This document shows positions 11,261-24,035 of a DNA stretch of 64,000 nucleotides, one piece after another. Under the pieces are notes generated by a model that did no database searches, had not been told where the DNA came from, and worked only from the letters and a program-made list of their open reading frames with translations. The translations under genes and the position numbers were made by a program. Source of the stretch: Viscum album (lineage: Eukaryota; Streptophyta; Magnoliopsida; Santalales; Viscaceae); contig OY728121.1 of NCBI GenBank assembly GCA_963277665.1, positions 959,176,097-959,240,096 of the forward strand, written 5' to 3'. Numbering within the stretch: position 1 is the first letter of the stretch; the number at the start of each line of letters is the position of its first letter.

Positions 11261-13096
11261 CATATCATACTCACATAAATGTATACCCTAGGATAGTGAG
11301 AATAAAATCTCATGAATGTAAGACATATTTTTTATATGGGTAATGGGATATACAAGAAGAAGATTGTGGGATTGTTCTTGCCCAAATAAGTGATCTCACA
11401 ACCCATGTTGTGGAATGTTTTATTTGATTACAGGGGAGTGGATAATGATTTCTGTAACACCCCGAGATTATATGAGATATATTATTTTTAATTTCTTTTA
11501 TGTCTTATATTATACACTACACCAAGATTAGCTTGTACTATATGCAACACCTTATTAGCTTGCAGTATACACAACACTATTCTTGGCTCGTGTTACACAC
11601 AATTTCAAGTTCATTTTGTTGAAATTATTCTACGCAGCATTATGTATAGACTTTGTTTAATGTAAAAATGAAATAAGTTTTGATTATGTTATATGCAATA
11701 GAAAATGGATATTTCACTACACGCAGCCCGGAATTGGCTAACATTACATGAAATCAAGACCTTCTTCGATAGCGTGTGTGGTACGCAATACCAAGTTTCA
11801 CAAAACAAGATATTATTATAATATTATTATGAACTAGCCGTTATGAGGAGTAATACCCACTTTTTTAAATTTTATAATTTTTATCTTTCAAAATGGACTT
11901 CATTTTTGGATTAGAAATATCGAAATTAGCCTAGGTTGAATTTTTGGTATTTTTCTAAAAACTTTCAATTTTTAATGAATAGTGAAAACACTAGGTTATT
12001 ATTTAAAAACCGACTTTTTATTTATATAATTTTACCACTTTTGTGAGTGGAATTTTGAAAATCCGAGAGACCCAGTTAATATCAAGGAGTAAAATTTGGT
12101 TCAATAAGATAAAAATAATTTTTGGTGAATATTGACTTTTTACTTTTATTTACCACGGTTAAAAGTAAATATGTTAATTAAGGGTAAAAATGATATTATT
12201 ATTACCCTAAAACATATCATAATTCTATTGGAAAAGTGTAATTCAACCAAAAACAACCTTAGGAATTAAATATTACCCTTTAGGTCCACATGGATTAGAT
12301 TTGGATATTTATTATTATTTTATTTAAAGAATAGTTAAAATAGTTACAATCAAAGTTTAATAACTAAAACATTTTTAATATAGGGTTATACATAAGATAA
12401 ATTAGACTATAAATATTCATTAGAAAGATAAAAATATTTCTGCATAATGTTATTTTATTTATAATTTTTAGATATTAAAGAAATTAATTATGACATAATG
12501 ATGACGCAGTAATTACCTTATTAATGAAATATTAACATAATTTATGTTATAAATACCCAAATAATTGTAATATGAGAGTTTTAATAAATTAAACTAATTT
12601 TTTAGGTTAATATAACATGTTAGTTTTGATTAAATTAATTTTTTTTTGAACTAATAATGCTGTTATAATTTTCAAAAAAATCAATTACCTAATAGTTTCA
12701 AAATTGACATAAAATAGTTTTTAAACTAATATTATATTATTAATTGCTATTCTATTCCTAAAAAATATAAGCTTCGGCCAAATGAATTATATAAGGTTAT
12801 ATATATTAACAATGACCCACTTTGGTTTCTTTATTCTTGTTATAGTTTGTTTATTAACCATATGTGTAAGAAAACAAGAAGACACGGTAAAAGATAAATT
12901 ATTTAACTTAGATTTAAATATAAATGATAAGGTTAAAATAGTTACCTAAACTTGTCTGAAACTTATTGTTTGAGATTATTTAGACCCATACCCACTTTGT
13001 CTTCTATATAAATCAATTTGGAGCTATTATACACCAAATATGACTTTATTATAAAATAATATTTTAATTTTTTCCTAAGGTGCCCCTCTTCTCTCT

Positions 13097-13104
13097 TATA
13101 AAAG
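13097..13104 (+). promoter_or_regulatory. TATA box, LTR 1
   Basis: TATAAAAG after a C/T-rich stretch, followed about 30 nt later by a TCTCTTTACACAATTTTGAG leader that is conserved in all five LTRs. Likely the U3 core promoter. Confidence 0.75.
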
Positions 13105-13450
13105 GGCACCTCCTTCCTCTTCTCTTTACACAATTTTGAGCTTTCAAGCTCGGCCAAACCCAGACCATTTCTCTTCTCCACTTTCCTAGAAACAATGTGG
13201 AGGTTCTGGTCTCCTCAAATGACCAACTCTTGTTCCTTAAGAGGAAGCTTAAAAGAGGTGCGTCGAAAAAGAGGTAATCTCTTCTACTGATTCATTCAAG
13301 TTTTCTTTTCTCTTCAACTTCTTCGTATTTATTTGTTTACTCATAAATTAATAATAGTAGTGTCAATAATATACTTATAAGTTATTATGAATTTTAAAAA
13401 ACCCTATTTCACCTTCTATCCAACCTACGAAAAATGAAATCACCGCACAT

Positions 13451-13863
13451 GCGTACGTACGGAATACCGTCTCCACGCTGTGGTGTAATTTGTTTTTCCA
13501 CCATCACCTTACGTGGATGGGTATAATGGTGTAAAGAATAACTATATATAGTTATTATAATATCCTACGGATTCTGAGATATTATATCATCCATTCCAAT
13601 TCAATTCAATAATTATGGGAACGATATCATCGCTCGTGCTTACGTACGGATTACCGTCTCCACGACGCGATGAGATTCATTCTCCATTTTAACCACTAAA
13701 GAATGATCATAAAGTATATATAATGAATAATAATGAAATATATGGAATGATAAAGATACTTTATTTATGTATATATATATAGATATCATCTAATTACTTC
13801 CATTCAAGTCAATAAGAAAAGTAAAACAACATTCATGCGTACGTACAACCTACCGTCTCCATG
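13451..13863 (+). repeat. Triple GTACGTAC motif cluster, LTR 1
   Basis: Copies at 13451-13477, 13638-13664 and 13837-13863. Each is GCGTACGTACG (first T variable) followed by an A/C-rich step and TACCGTCTCCA. Spacing is about 190 bp. The sequence between copies is AT-rich and unrelated from copy to copy. Confidence 0.9.
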
Positions 13864-15487
13864 AACGGTGTATTTCTTTCCATTTATTGATCTATTATAC
13901 ATATGTATATTCGGAATATATATTATATATAAATCATTTTTTAAATTCTTGAAGTATGTAATCATGATCTAAGTAATCATATGAATAATTACAAGTCAAG
14001 ACAAGGATGATAAATGAAACAATTTTACCCAAAAGGCTACTTTAACATGAATTTACGAAAGAATGGGTAATATAAAGTCATAAGTGAACCATTTATGATA
14101 TCATAACAATGAATATGATTCTGAAATAAATCAATGACATTATTTAAATCATTATACAGGAGGTTGGTATACATATGAAGTATATGGGACATAAGGTAAG
14201 GGATAATTATTTCAATCTTGTTCTTATCCGAGATTGTTTGTTCAAAAGTATTTACTGGGGTTATATTTATCATCCATGTACCTATTTTCTAAAAATGTAT
14301 TCATGTATGTTTAAAGTCCTTTTTACCCAATTTTTTACTTTTAATAAAAGTTATTTAAGGAATATTTTTTTTTTACCATATGAGGTACTTTTTGACTTTT
14401 CCAGCAAAAGTACGAGAAGAATGTTTTTTAACTTATATGGCATGAACAGATTTTTATGGTTTCATAACTCTTAATTTTCATAAATATTACTTTACTTGAT
14501 TTCATTATTATTTTAAAAAAATTGCTTTTCTTTTAAAATTACATGGAATTTTGTGAAAATAAAATGATTTTGAAAAGAAAGGATATTTTCCTCAACAATT
14601 CATTTCATGTGTTTTGTCAAAACTAATTTCATTCTAAGATGAGATTCTTTAGTATGATTTTGTTTCAAGTATAATGTCTCTGTTATTTACATGGTTTGAT
14701 TCTTCTTATGATGAAATTATATCCATTATTTTTCTATGGATTAAATTAATATGGGATGGTGTTTATGAAACCTGTTTTATTCATTGGGTTATGATAAATG
14801 ATTTATGTTTATTTTGTGGCACAAGTAAGAATGATTTCATTATGAGATGGGTGGGACCTATATCTCCCTCTAATGCATTGGATAATGATTTATTTCTCAT
14901 GAGATAGATATGGCTAGAACGACAAGTTAATCTGGTTCAGTGATACATGACTGCAATGAGGAGTGAACTCGATTCAAAAAGGGACTTTGTCCACTAAGAT
15001 TGTCTTGGCAGCAATGCCTTCGCTACTATGGAAATCATAACATGTGATTAATGGTTGCCACAATTACATGTTTTATCCCCTTGATATTTTATCATGATTA
15101 ATGTTTCTTTATGATCTTTGCCTTACGTACTACCATGTCTTATGTCATTGCTCTGTATTTTGATGTTTAAATATTATGTTCATGTTTTGAAGTTCAAATA
15201 TATATGGTTTGTTTTATTTTCTCCATGAATAACCTTATTGAGAATTTGAGCTCACCCTTTATATGTTTTCTTTTTTACCCAGTATATAAATAAAGGTTTT
15301 AGGTAAGAAAAAAAGGAAGATCTTTATCGGAGATATTGATGATCTTTCACCAAGATTAGAAGATTATATTCCGATTTTCCAAAGACACTAAACTATTACG
15401 GTCCTTTGGTGTCTGTTTTGTTATGTATTAGATATTCCGAAAAAGTAATTTAATGTCTATGTACGTCAAGCGTTGGGTCTCTACAGT

Positions 15488-15499
15488 TGGTATTAGAGG
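15488..15499 (+). other. Primer binding site, internal domain 1
   Basis: TGGTATTAGAGG, 2 nt after LTR 1. tRNA-iMet type. Confidence 0.85.
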
Positions 15500-15758
15500 A
15501 AAGGTTTAGTTATCCTTTGGAAACTAGGATGCGAAAACTTTAGTGAGATCACTAGAGATATTTCTAAGGTATGTCTAGGGATGTCCCTAAGGTTTAGTAT
15601 AACTATAAGTTACAGTCCAAGAGTTATGTTGATGATCATGAATAACCTAGGGTGAACCTAAGGTATCATGGATTAAAGAATGTGTGATATGTTTGACATC
15701 CCATAAGTGACTTTTAATGATTATGTGGTTCCAAGTTATCTTAAATGTTTCTTACACT

Positions 15759-16198
15759 ATGCCTTCTAGTTTTAGTCAATGGAGTAAAGGATAAGGAATT
15801 CAGTTAATGTTGATTCCGATGGAAAAATTGGTGACTGTGATCAACAAAATCGTCTAATTCCTAGAGAGAAAGATATTTTGATTATGCCGAACTAGTCATC
15901 ACGATATATGATTAAAAAGCTAAAATTTAGTGGTATTCCTAAGTCATCAAATATGTGAAAGATGAACTTTTATACATGTTTTCGTGGAGAGGTTCATAAA
16001 GGAAGGAAGATGAAGTATTCTAAGTATCATGAAATTTGGAAGAAGTACCTTGAGGAATACCTTAAATGGAGGGGAAGATGTTATCTGTGTGGAGAAAAGG
16101 GTCATAGAGTGACAGACTGTTATGGAGTTCAATGTCTTATCTGTGGAGAACATGGGCATTACCAAACTCAATGCCCTAACCTAAGAGGTTACTTATAA
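15759..16198 (+). pseudogene. Array T, truncated Gag with double zinc knuckle, copy 1
   Basis: From ATG 15759 the frame is interrupted early by TAA or TAG codons, but 15962-16198 is open for 78 residues and ends at TAA. Within it, residues 41-54 are CYLCGEKGHRVTDC and residues 59-72 CLICGEHGHYQTQC, both perfect C-X2-C-X4-H-X4-C knuckles separated by four residues (YGVQ). These are nucleocapsid RNA-binding modules. A Lys/Arg-rich segment (GRKMKYSKY...) precedes them. No capsid domain is visible. This is the best preserved of the four copies. It could be a leftover of a full Gag or a short RNA-binding protein the element kept; the sequence alone does not decide. Confidence 0.7.
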
Positions 16199-16854
16199 AT
16201 CAAGAAAGGACTTATTCCATGACAATAATTGAAGAGGATGGATTGAAGTTTTTATGTATTGGTATTCAAGAATAATGCTATTGAGGTACTTTTATGGTAT
16301 ATTGGAATATTTTTGTACTAGTCTATTGTGGTTTTCAATAATTTTATGGTACCGATAACCATGAAAAGTGATTGAAATATTTTTGGAAAGTAGATGATAT
16401 GCGCATAATGAAGGGATAAGGAGAAAATGAGATTTTTGATAGTATTCATGAACTCATGAATGATATAAGGACAATGTGATATCATGGATTGAGTATATAG
16501 AAATTTTGGGATTTTGGTATGTGGAAAGAGTTTACTTTTGACAGCATTCATGTTTTCACTAAGGTTCTATGGTAATTAATGTTTCAAAAGAATACATGAT
16601 TATGATATTCACATGTTTGGAATGTGATAAACAAGATATATCTTATGATATATGGGGGATAAATGATGGTATTCACATGCTTGTTATGTGTCCTTTCAAG
16701 TAATCATTTTCGTTATACTTTCAGCTTGGACGGAAGTATTTTGGATAAGCCTAAAGATTGGAATGAATTAAGTTAGACATAAGGTAGTATTGTTTATGTC
16801 TAGAAATGTTTTCAATATTATTGATGGAATGTTATAATAATGTAGTTTTAGAAA

Positions 16855-16976
16855 GAGGGACAACCTGCAAGACGTGCGACAACCCATCTCGTCAGACAAG
16901 GTTGCAAGAATCGAACCCCCAACCAATGTGCGACAGGCCTTTATCGCATACCACTAGCCTACAGGAAGTCCATGGT
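16855..16976 (-). repeat. tRNA/SINE-like block in internal domain 1
   Basis: Read on the minus strand, TAGGCTAGTGG (box A-like, 16951-16961) is followed 33 nt later by GGTTCGATTCT (box B-like, 16907-16917). The spacing is that of a pol III internal promoter, but no acceptor stem can be formed. It is probably a tRNA-derived SINE carried in the source element. Confidence 0.55.
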
Positions 16977-17648
16977 TAGTATAAATTAGTTTCAATTTAT
17001 TATGTGGTATGATATACGAAGTATACATCCATTGAGGAACCATATACGATAAATATCACCAAAGATTGACTTACATATATTTAATATCTTTTTCTATCCT
17101 TTTATTTGAGATAGATAGAATGACCCACCATTCTATCACATGATCTTCTAACGCTTCCTGAATGACAAATTCAACTTCCTTTCTTTAAGAGATGAATTGG
17201 AAATTCTTCAAGGCACGAACAACGGTGAGATTGTACCAAAATCAAGTAATTATTTCATTTAATTCAACAATTCTTTAACTTTACAGAAATGATCTTGAAA
17301 ACAAAATTTTTTTTTGTCCTAGTGTCCTTATATCCGATGAATCAGATGGTACCTTAAATCATCCAAAATTTATGGCTTTGTGATTGTGGGATTTTTTATA
17401 GCCATTTCCTCTACCACTCTCCATCAGAACTTGATGGTCAGATTTTTCATCCATATCCATATTTTCGCCTATGTTCTCTTGTTTGGAAACCTAGTGATGA
17501 GTTAATCTGGGAAACTGTTACATTTCTTACTTTACATTTTAAAATTAAGATTTAGTATTCCTTTTTACGATCTGTGTTTCTATGAAAGAAACTTTCAAGT
17601 AGTAAACCGTTTATAACCATGATGAATTTCGAGGGCGAAATTAATTTT

Positions 17649-17661
17649 AAGGGGGGTAGAA
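17649..17661 (+). other. Polypurine tract, internal domain 1
   Basis: AAGGGGGGTAGAA directly before LTR 2; priming site for plus-strand DNA synthesis. Confidence 0.8.
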
Positions 17662-19487
17662 TATAACACCCAAAGATTTTATGAGATATATTATTTTTAA
17701 TTTCTTTGATCTCTTCTGTTATACACTACAAAAAGATTTTCTTGTACTATACGTAACACTGTATTATCTTGCAATATACGCAAAACTATTCTTGGCTTGT
17801 GTTACACACAATTTCAAGTTCGTTTTTTGGAAATTATTCTCCGCCACTTTAAGTATAGATTTTTTTTAATGTGTAAATGAAATAAGTTTTAATTATGTTA
17901 TATGCAACATCGAATAGATCTTTCACTATACGTAGCCCTGACTTGGCTAGCATTACACACAATCAAGACCTTCTTCGATAGCGTGTGTAGTACGCAATAC
18001 CAAGATTTACTAAACTAGATATTTTTATAATATAACTATGAACTAGCCGTTATGAATAGTAATACACAATTTTTGAAATTTTATAAATTTTACCTTTCAA
18101 AATGGGATTCATTTTTGGATTTGGAATATCAAAATTATCCTAGGGTGAATTTGTGGTATTTTTCTGAAAAAATTTAATTTTTGATGAATAGTTAAAACAC
18201 TAGGTTACTATTTAAAAACCAACTTATTATTTAAATAATTTTTTATTTTATTTAAATATATTTTACATTAAAATTGATACATAATACCTATACAAGTTCA
18301 AATTAATTCATTGGAGTCATTTTATAATAATTTTAGATATATAAATATTTTATTGAACATTTCACCGTCTTTTACCCACCTCCTAGGAGAATTTAAAAAT
18401 TTACATAAAATTTAAATTTAACGCTTCTGTGAGTGAAATTTTGAAAATATGAGAGACACTGTTAATATCAAGGAGTAAAATGTGGTTTAATAAGATAAAA
18501 ATAATTTTTGGGGAATAGTAACTTTTTACTTTTATTTACCACGGTTAAAAGTAAATAGGGTAATTAAGGGTAAAAATGATATTATTACTACCCTAACACA
18601 TATCTTAATTCTATTGGATAAATTTAATTCGACCAAAAACAACCATAGGATGAAAATATTACCCTTTAGGTCCACTTGGATTAGATAAGGATGTTTATTA
18701 TTATTTTATTTAAAGAATAGTTTAAATAGTTAAAATCAATGTTTAATAACTAAAACATTTTTAATATAGTGATATAAATAAGATAAATTCGACAATAAAT
18801 ATTCATTAGAAAGATAAAAATATTTCCTACATAATGGTATTTTATTTATAATTTTTAGACATTAAATAAAATAATTTATTTATGACACAATGATGATGTA
18901 GTAATTACCTTATTAATGAAATATTAACATAATTGATGATATAAATACCAAAATAATTGTAATTTGAGACTTTTAATAAATTCAAATATGTTTTTTGGAT
19001 AATATAAAATGTTAGTATTTATTAAATTAACCTTTTTAGAACTAATCATGCAGTTATAGTTTTCAAAAAATCAATTACCAAAATGTGTCAAAATTGACAT
19101 AAAATAGTTTTTAAAACAAATATTATATTATTAATTGCTATTCTATTCCTAGAAATCGAAGGTTAGGAAAAATGAATTAGATAAGGATATATATATTAAT
19201 AATGACCCACTTCGGGTTCTTTTGACTGGTTATAGTATGTTTATTAACCATATAGTGTAAGAAAACCAGAAGACGAGGTAAAAGTTAAATAACTTAACTT
19301 AGAGTTCAATCTAAATGATATGGTTAAAATAGTAACCTAAAAATGTATAAAACCTACTTATTGAGAGGATTTAGACCCATCCCCTCTTTATCTTCTAAAT
19401 AAATCAATTTGGAGCTATTATAAACCGAAAAGGACTTTATTATAAAATAATATTTTAATTTTTTCTTATGGTGACCCTCTCCTCCCT

Positions 19488-19495
19488 TATAAAAG
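19488..19495 (+). promoter_or_regulatory. TATA box, LTR 2
   Basis: TATAAAAG in the same setting as in LTR 1, with the leader TTCTCTTTACACAATTTTGAG downstream. Confidence 0.75.
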
Positions 19496-19841
19496 GGAAC
19501 CACTTCCCTCTTCTCTTTACACAATTTTGAGCTTTAATACTTGTTAAAACCCTGACCATTTCTCTTAACCACTTTCCTAGAAACATCTTGGAGGTTCTGT
19601 TCTCTTCAAAAGACCAACTCTAGTTCCTTAAGAGGAAGCTTAAAAGAGGTGCGTCGAAGAAGAGGTAATCTCTTCTACCGATTCTATCAAGTTTTCTTTC
19701 TTCTTCAACTTCTACATATTTATTTGTTTCATAAAAAATTAATAATATAAGTATCACTAATATAATTATATTTTATTATAAATATGAAAAAACACTATTT
19801 CACCTCTTATCTATCCTATGAAAAATGAAATCACCGCACGT

Positions 19842-20246
19842 GCGTACGTACAGAATACCGTCTCCACGCCATGGTGTAATCTGTTTTTCCACCACCACCA
19901 TACTTGGATGGGTATAATCGTGTTAAGAATAACTATATATAGTTATTATAACATCATACTGATTCTGAGATATTATATCACCCATTAAAATTCAATTCAA
20001 TTATTATGGGAACGATATCATCGCTCGTGCGTACGTACGGATTACCGTCTCCATGACGCGATGAGATTCATTCTCCATGTTAACTTATAAAGAATGATTA
20101 TAAAGTATATATAATGAATAATAATGAAATATATGACATTATAAATCTACTGTATATATATATATATTTCATCAAATTACTTCTATTCAATTAAATAAGG
20201 AAAAGAAAACAACATTCATGCTTACGTATGACCTACCGTCTCCATG
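19842..20246 (+). repeat. Triple GTACGTAC motif cluster, LTR 2
   Basis: Copies at 19842-19868, 20029-20055 and 20220-20246. The third has CTTACGTATG in place of CGTACGTACG. Confidence 0.9.
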
Positions 20247-21868
20247 AACCGTGTATTTCTTTCCTTTTATCGATATAATAAATATATGTATATTCTGAAT
20301 ATATATTATATATAAAACATTTTTTACATTATTAAAGTATGTAATCAAGATCTAAGTAATCATATTAATAATTACAAGTCAATACAAGGACGATAAATGA
20401 AACGATTTTGCCCAAAACGCTACTTTAACATGAATTAACAAAAGAACGGGTAATATAAATTCATAAGTGAACCATATATGATATCATAACAATGAATATG
20501 ATTCTGTAATAATTCAATGACATTATTTAAATCATCATACAGGAAGTTTGGATACATACGAAGCATATCAGACATATTGTAAGGGATAATTATTTCAATC
20601 TCGTTCTTATCCGAGATTGTTTATTCATAAGTATTTACTGGGGTTATATTTATCATCCATGTCCCTATTTTCGAAAAATGGATTCATGTATGTATAAAGT
20701 CCTTTTTAACCAAGTTTTTTCTTTTACTACAAGGTATGTAAGGAATATATTTTTTTTACCATAGGAGGTACTTTTTCACTTTTCCAGCAAAAGTATGAGA
20801 AGAATGTTTTTTAACATATACGGCATGAACTGATTTGTACGGTTTCATAATGCCTAATTTTCATAAAGATTACTTTACTTGATTTCATTATTATTTTCAA
20901 AAAAATTAATTTTCTTTTAAAATTACATGGAATTTTGTGAAAAAAATGATTTTGAAAAGAAAGGATATTTTCCTCAAGAATTCATTTCATGTGTTTTCTC
21001 AAAACTAATTTCCATCTAAGATGACATTATTTAGTATGATTATGTTTAAAGTATAATGATTCTATTATTTACATGGTATGATTCTTCTTATGATGAAATG
21101 TTACCCATTTGTTTTATATGGATTACGTAAAGATGGGATGATGTTTATGAAACCAGTTTTAATCTTTGGGTTATGATGAATGATTTATGTTTATTTTGTG
21201 GCACAAGTAAGAATGATTTTATTTTGAGATGGGTGGGACCTATATCTCCCTCCAATTAATTGGGTAAAGATTTATAACTCATGAGATAGATGTGGCTAGA
21301 AAGACAAGTTAATCTGGTTCAGTGATACATGACTGGAACGAGGAGTGAACTCTATTCAGAAAGGGACTTTGTCCACTAAGATGGTCTTGGCAGCAATGCC
21401 ATGGCTACTATGGAAATCATAACATGTGATTAATGGTTTTCATAATTACATGTTTTATTCCCATGCTATTTTATTGTGATTAATGTTTTTTTATGATCTA
21501 TGCCTTACGTACTGCCATGTTTTAGGTCATTACTCAAGATTTTGATGTTTAAATATTATGTTCATGTTATGAAGTTCAAATGTATATGGTTTGTTTTGTT
21601 TTCTCCATTCTTACCCTTACTGAGCATTTTCTCTCACCCTTTATATGTTTTCTTTTCCCTAGGGTATAAAGAAAGGTTTTAGGTAAGAAAAAAAGGAAGA
21701 TCTTTATGGGAGATATTGAAGATCTTTCACCAAGATTAGAAGATTATATTCCGAGTTTCCAAAGACCCTGAACTATTATGGTCCTTTGGTGTCTGTTTTT
21801 GTTATGTATTAGATATTCCACAAAAGTAATGTAATGTATATGTACGTCAGTATTTGGGTCTCTATAGT

Positions 21869-21880
21869 TGGTATCATAGG
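21869..21880 (+). other. Primer binding site, internal domain 2
   Basis: TGGTATCATAGG, 2 nt after LTR 2. Confidence 0.8.
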
Positions 21881-22134
21881 AAATTCTTAGTAAAACATTG
21901 GAAACTAGTATGTGAAAACATTAGTGAGATACCTAGAGATAATTATACAGTATGTCTAGGGATGTCCCTAAAGTTTAGTATAACTATAGGTTACTGTTCA
22001 AGAGTTATGTTGGCGATCATTAATATGGTGAACCTAAGGTATCATGGATTAAAGAATGTGTGATAAGTTTGACATCCCATAAGTGAATTTTAATGATTAT
22101 GTTGTTCCTCGTTATTTTAAATTTTTATTACACT

Positions 22135-22574
22135 ATGGTTTCTGGTTTTAGTCAATGGCGGAAACGAGAAGAACTTCAGTTAATGTTGATTCCGATGGAC
22201 AAATTGGTGAATGTGATCAAAAAAATTGTGTAATGCCGAGAGAGAATGACATTGTGATTATGCCGAACCAGTCATCACGATATATGAATAACAAGGTGAA
22301 CTTTGGTGGTATTCACAAGTAATCAAATAAGAGAAAGATGAAATTTTATACATGTTCTCATGGAGAGGAACATAGAGGAAGGAAGATGCAGATTTCTAAG
22401 GATCAAGATGAAGGGAATAATAACCTTGAAGAATAACTCAAATGGAGGGGAAGATGTTATCTGTGTGGAGAAAAGGGTCATACAGTGACATACTATTATG
22501 GAGTTCAATGTCTTATTTGTGGAGAACATGGGCATTACCCAACTAAATGCCCTGAACTAAGAGGTTACTTCTAA
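22135..22574 (+). pseudogene. Array T, truncated Gag, copy 2
   Basis: ATG at 22135 starts a frame reading MVSGFSQWRKRE, then a frameshift. The zinc-knuckle part reads CYLCGEKGHTVTYY (last Cys changed to Tyr) and CLICGEHGHYPTKC (intact). A TAA interrupts the segment just before the first knuckle. Broken; same ancestry as copy 1. Confidence 0.65.
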
Positions 22575-23230
22575 ATCAAGGAAGGACTTATTCCATGACA
22601 ATGATTGAAGAGGATGGATTAAAGTGTTTATGTATTGGTATTCAAGAATAATGTTGTTGAGGTACTTTTATGGTATATTGAAATATTTTTGTATTAGTCT
22701 ATTGTGGTTTTCAATTAGTTTATGGTACCGATAACCATGGAAAGTGATTGAAACGTTTTTGGAAATTAGATGATATGCGCATAATGAAGGGATAAGGAGA
22801 AAATGAGATTTTTTATAGTATTCATGATCTCATGACTGATATAAGGACAAAGTGATATTATGGTTTGAGTATATTGAAATTTTTGGATTTTGGTATGTCG
22901 AAAGAGTCAACTTTTGACAGGATTCATGTTTTCACTAAGGTTATATGGTAATTCATGTTTCAAAAGAATACATGATTATGGTATTCACATTATTGTAATG
23001 TGATTGACAAGACATATATTATGATATCTGGGGGATAAATGATGGTATTCACATGCTTGTTACGTGACCTTTCAAGTAATCATTTTCTTTATACTTTGAG
23101 TTTAGACCGAATTATTTTGGATAAGCCTAAATATTGGAATGAATTAAGTTAGACATAAGATAGTATTGTTTAAGGCTAGAAATGTTTTCGATATTATTGC
23201 TGGATTGTTATAATAATGTAGTTTTAGAAA

Positions 23231-23351
23231 AAGGGACAACCTCCAAGACCTGAGACAACCCATCGCATTCGACAAGGTTGCGGGAATCGAACCCACAACC
23301 GAAGTGCGACATGCCATTATTGCATACCACTAGCCTACAAGAAGTCTTTGG
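23231..23351 (-). repeat. tRNA/SINE-like block in internal domain 2
   Basis: The clearest of the four. On the minus strand, box A-like TAGGCTAGTGG (23328-23338), then 34 nt, then box B GGTTCGATTCC (23283-23293) inside a T-arm-like stem GTTGTGGGTTCGATTCCCGC. There is no acceptor stem, and it lies at the same place in every unit, so it is not a separate tRNA gene. Confidence 0.6.
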
Positions 23352-24022
23352 TTAGTATAAATTAGTATCAATTTATTATGTGGTATGATATATGAAGTAT
23401 ACGCCCATTTTAGGAACCATTATGATTAATCTCACCATAGATAAACTTATGTATATTTAATAACTTTTTCTAAACTTTTATTTGAGAAAGATAGAATGAC
23501 CCACTCTTCTATCACATGATCTTCTTACGCTTCACGAATGAAAAATTCAACATTATTTCTTTATGAGATGAAGTGGAAATTGTTCAAGGCACAAACAACG
23601 GTGACATTGTACCAAAATCAAGTAATTATTTCTTTTAATTAAACAATTCTTCAAATTTAAGGAAATTATCTTGAAAACAAAAAAAATGTTGTCCTACTGT
23701 CGTTATATCCGATGAATCAGATGGTACCTTAAATCATCACAAATTTATGGCTTTGTGATTGTTGGCTTTTTCATAGCCATTTCCTCTACCACTCTCCATC
23801 AGAACATGATGGTTAGATTTTTCATCCATATCCATATTTCACCTATGTTCTCCTATGTGGAAACCCATTGATGAGTTAATCTGGGTAATCGTTACATTTC
23901 ATACATTACTATTTAAAATTAAGATTTAGTATACCTTTTTACGATTTGGGTTTCTATAAAAGAAACATTCACGTAGTAAACCATTTATAACCACGATGAA
24001 TTTCGAGGGCGAAATTCATTTT

Positions 24023-24035
24023 AAGGGGGGTAGAA
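24023..24035 (+). other. Polypurine tract, internal domain 2
   Basis: AAGGGGGGTAGAA directly before an intact TGTAACA LTR start. Confidence 0.85.

Larger units (their letters stand above)
11453..15485 (+). repeat. Array T, LTR 1 (4,033 bp)
   Basis: Starts TGTAACACCCCGAG, ends CTCTACA. It is the shortest of the five because a block of about 170 bp, present at 18230-18420 in LTR 2, is missing near 12030. The first 330 bp carry repeated TACRCAACAC-type words. A TATA box lies at 13097. A GAG/GTAATC donor-like site lies near 13271-13279 and a polypyrimidine-AG acceptor-like site at 15281. Open frames inside it differ between copies and are not genes. Confidence 0.93.
15486..17661 (+). mobile_element. 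Array T, internal domain 1 (2,176 bp)
   Basis: Order: PBS, about 260 bp of leader, a Gag fragment (15759-16198), about 650 bp of AT-rich non-coding sequence with no recognisable domain, a reversed tRNA/SINE-like block (16855-16976), then 670 bp ending in ATTTCGAGGGCGAAATT and the polypurine tract. The last word resembles the pol 3' end of complete Gypsy elements, so this internal domain probably arose by deletion of most of gag-pol. Confidence 0.88.
17662..21866 (+). repeat. Array T, LTR 2 (4,205 bp)
   Basis: Starts TATAACACCC (TG changed to TA) and ends CTCTATA (CA changed to TA). It contains the 170-bp block missing from LTR 1. The rest follows the family order of U3 word array, TATA box, leader, triple motif and acceptor-like site near 21660. 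Confidence 0.93.
21867..24035 (+). mobile_element. Array T, internal domain 2 (2,169 bp)
   Basis: Same order as domain 1: leader, Gag fragment (22135-22574), AT-rich sequence without domains, reversed tRNA/SINE-like block (23231-23351), pol-end-like ATTTCGAGGGCGAAATTC and the polypurine tract. Confidence 0.88.

Noticed and set aside
23231..23351. A minus-strand tRNA gene (box A, box B, T-arm present)
   Set aside because: No acceptor stem or credible anticodon arm, and the block sits at the same place in all four T units, so it is part of the repeat.
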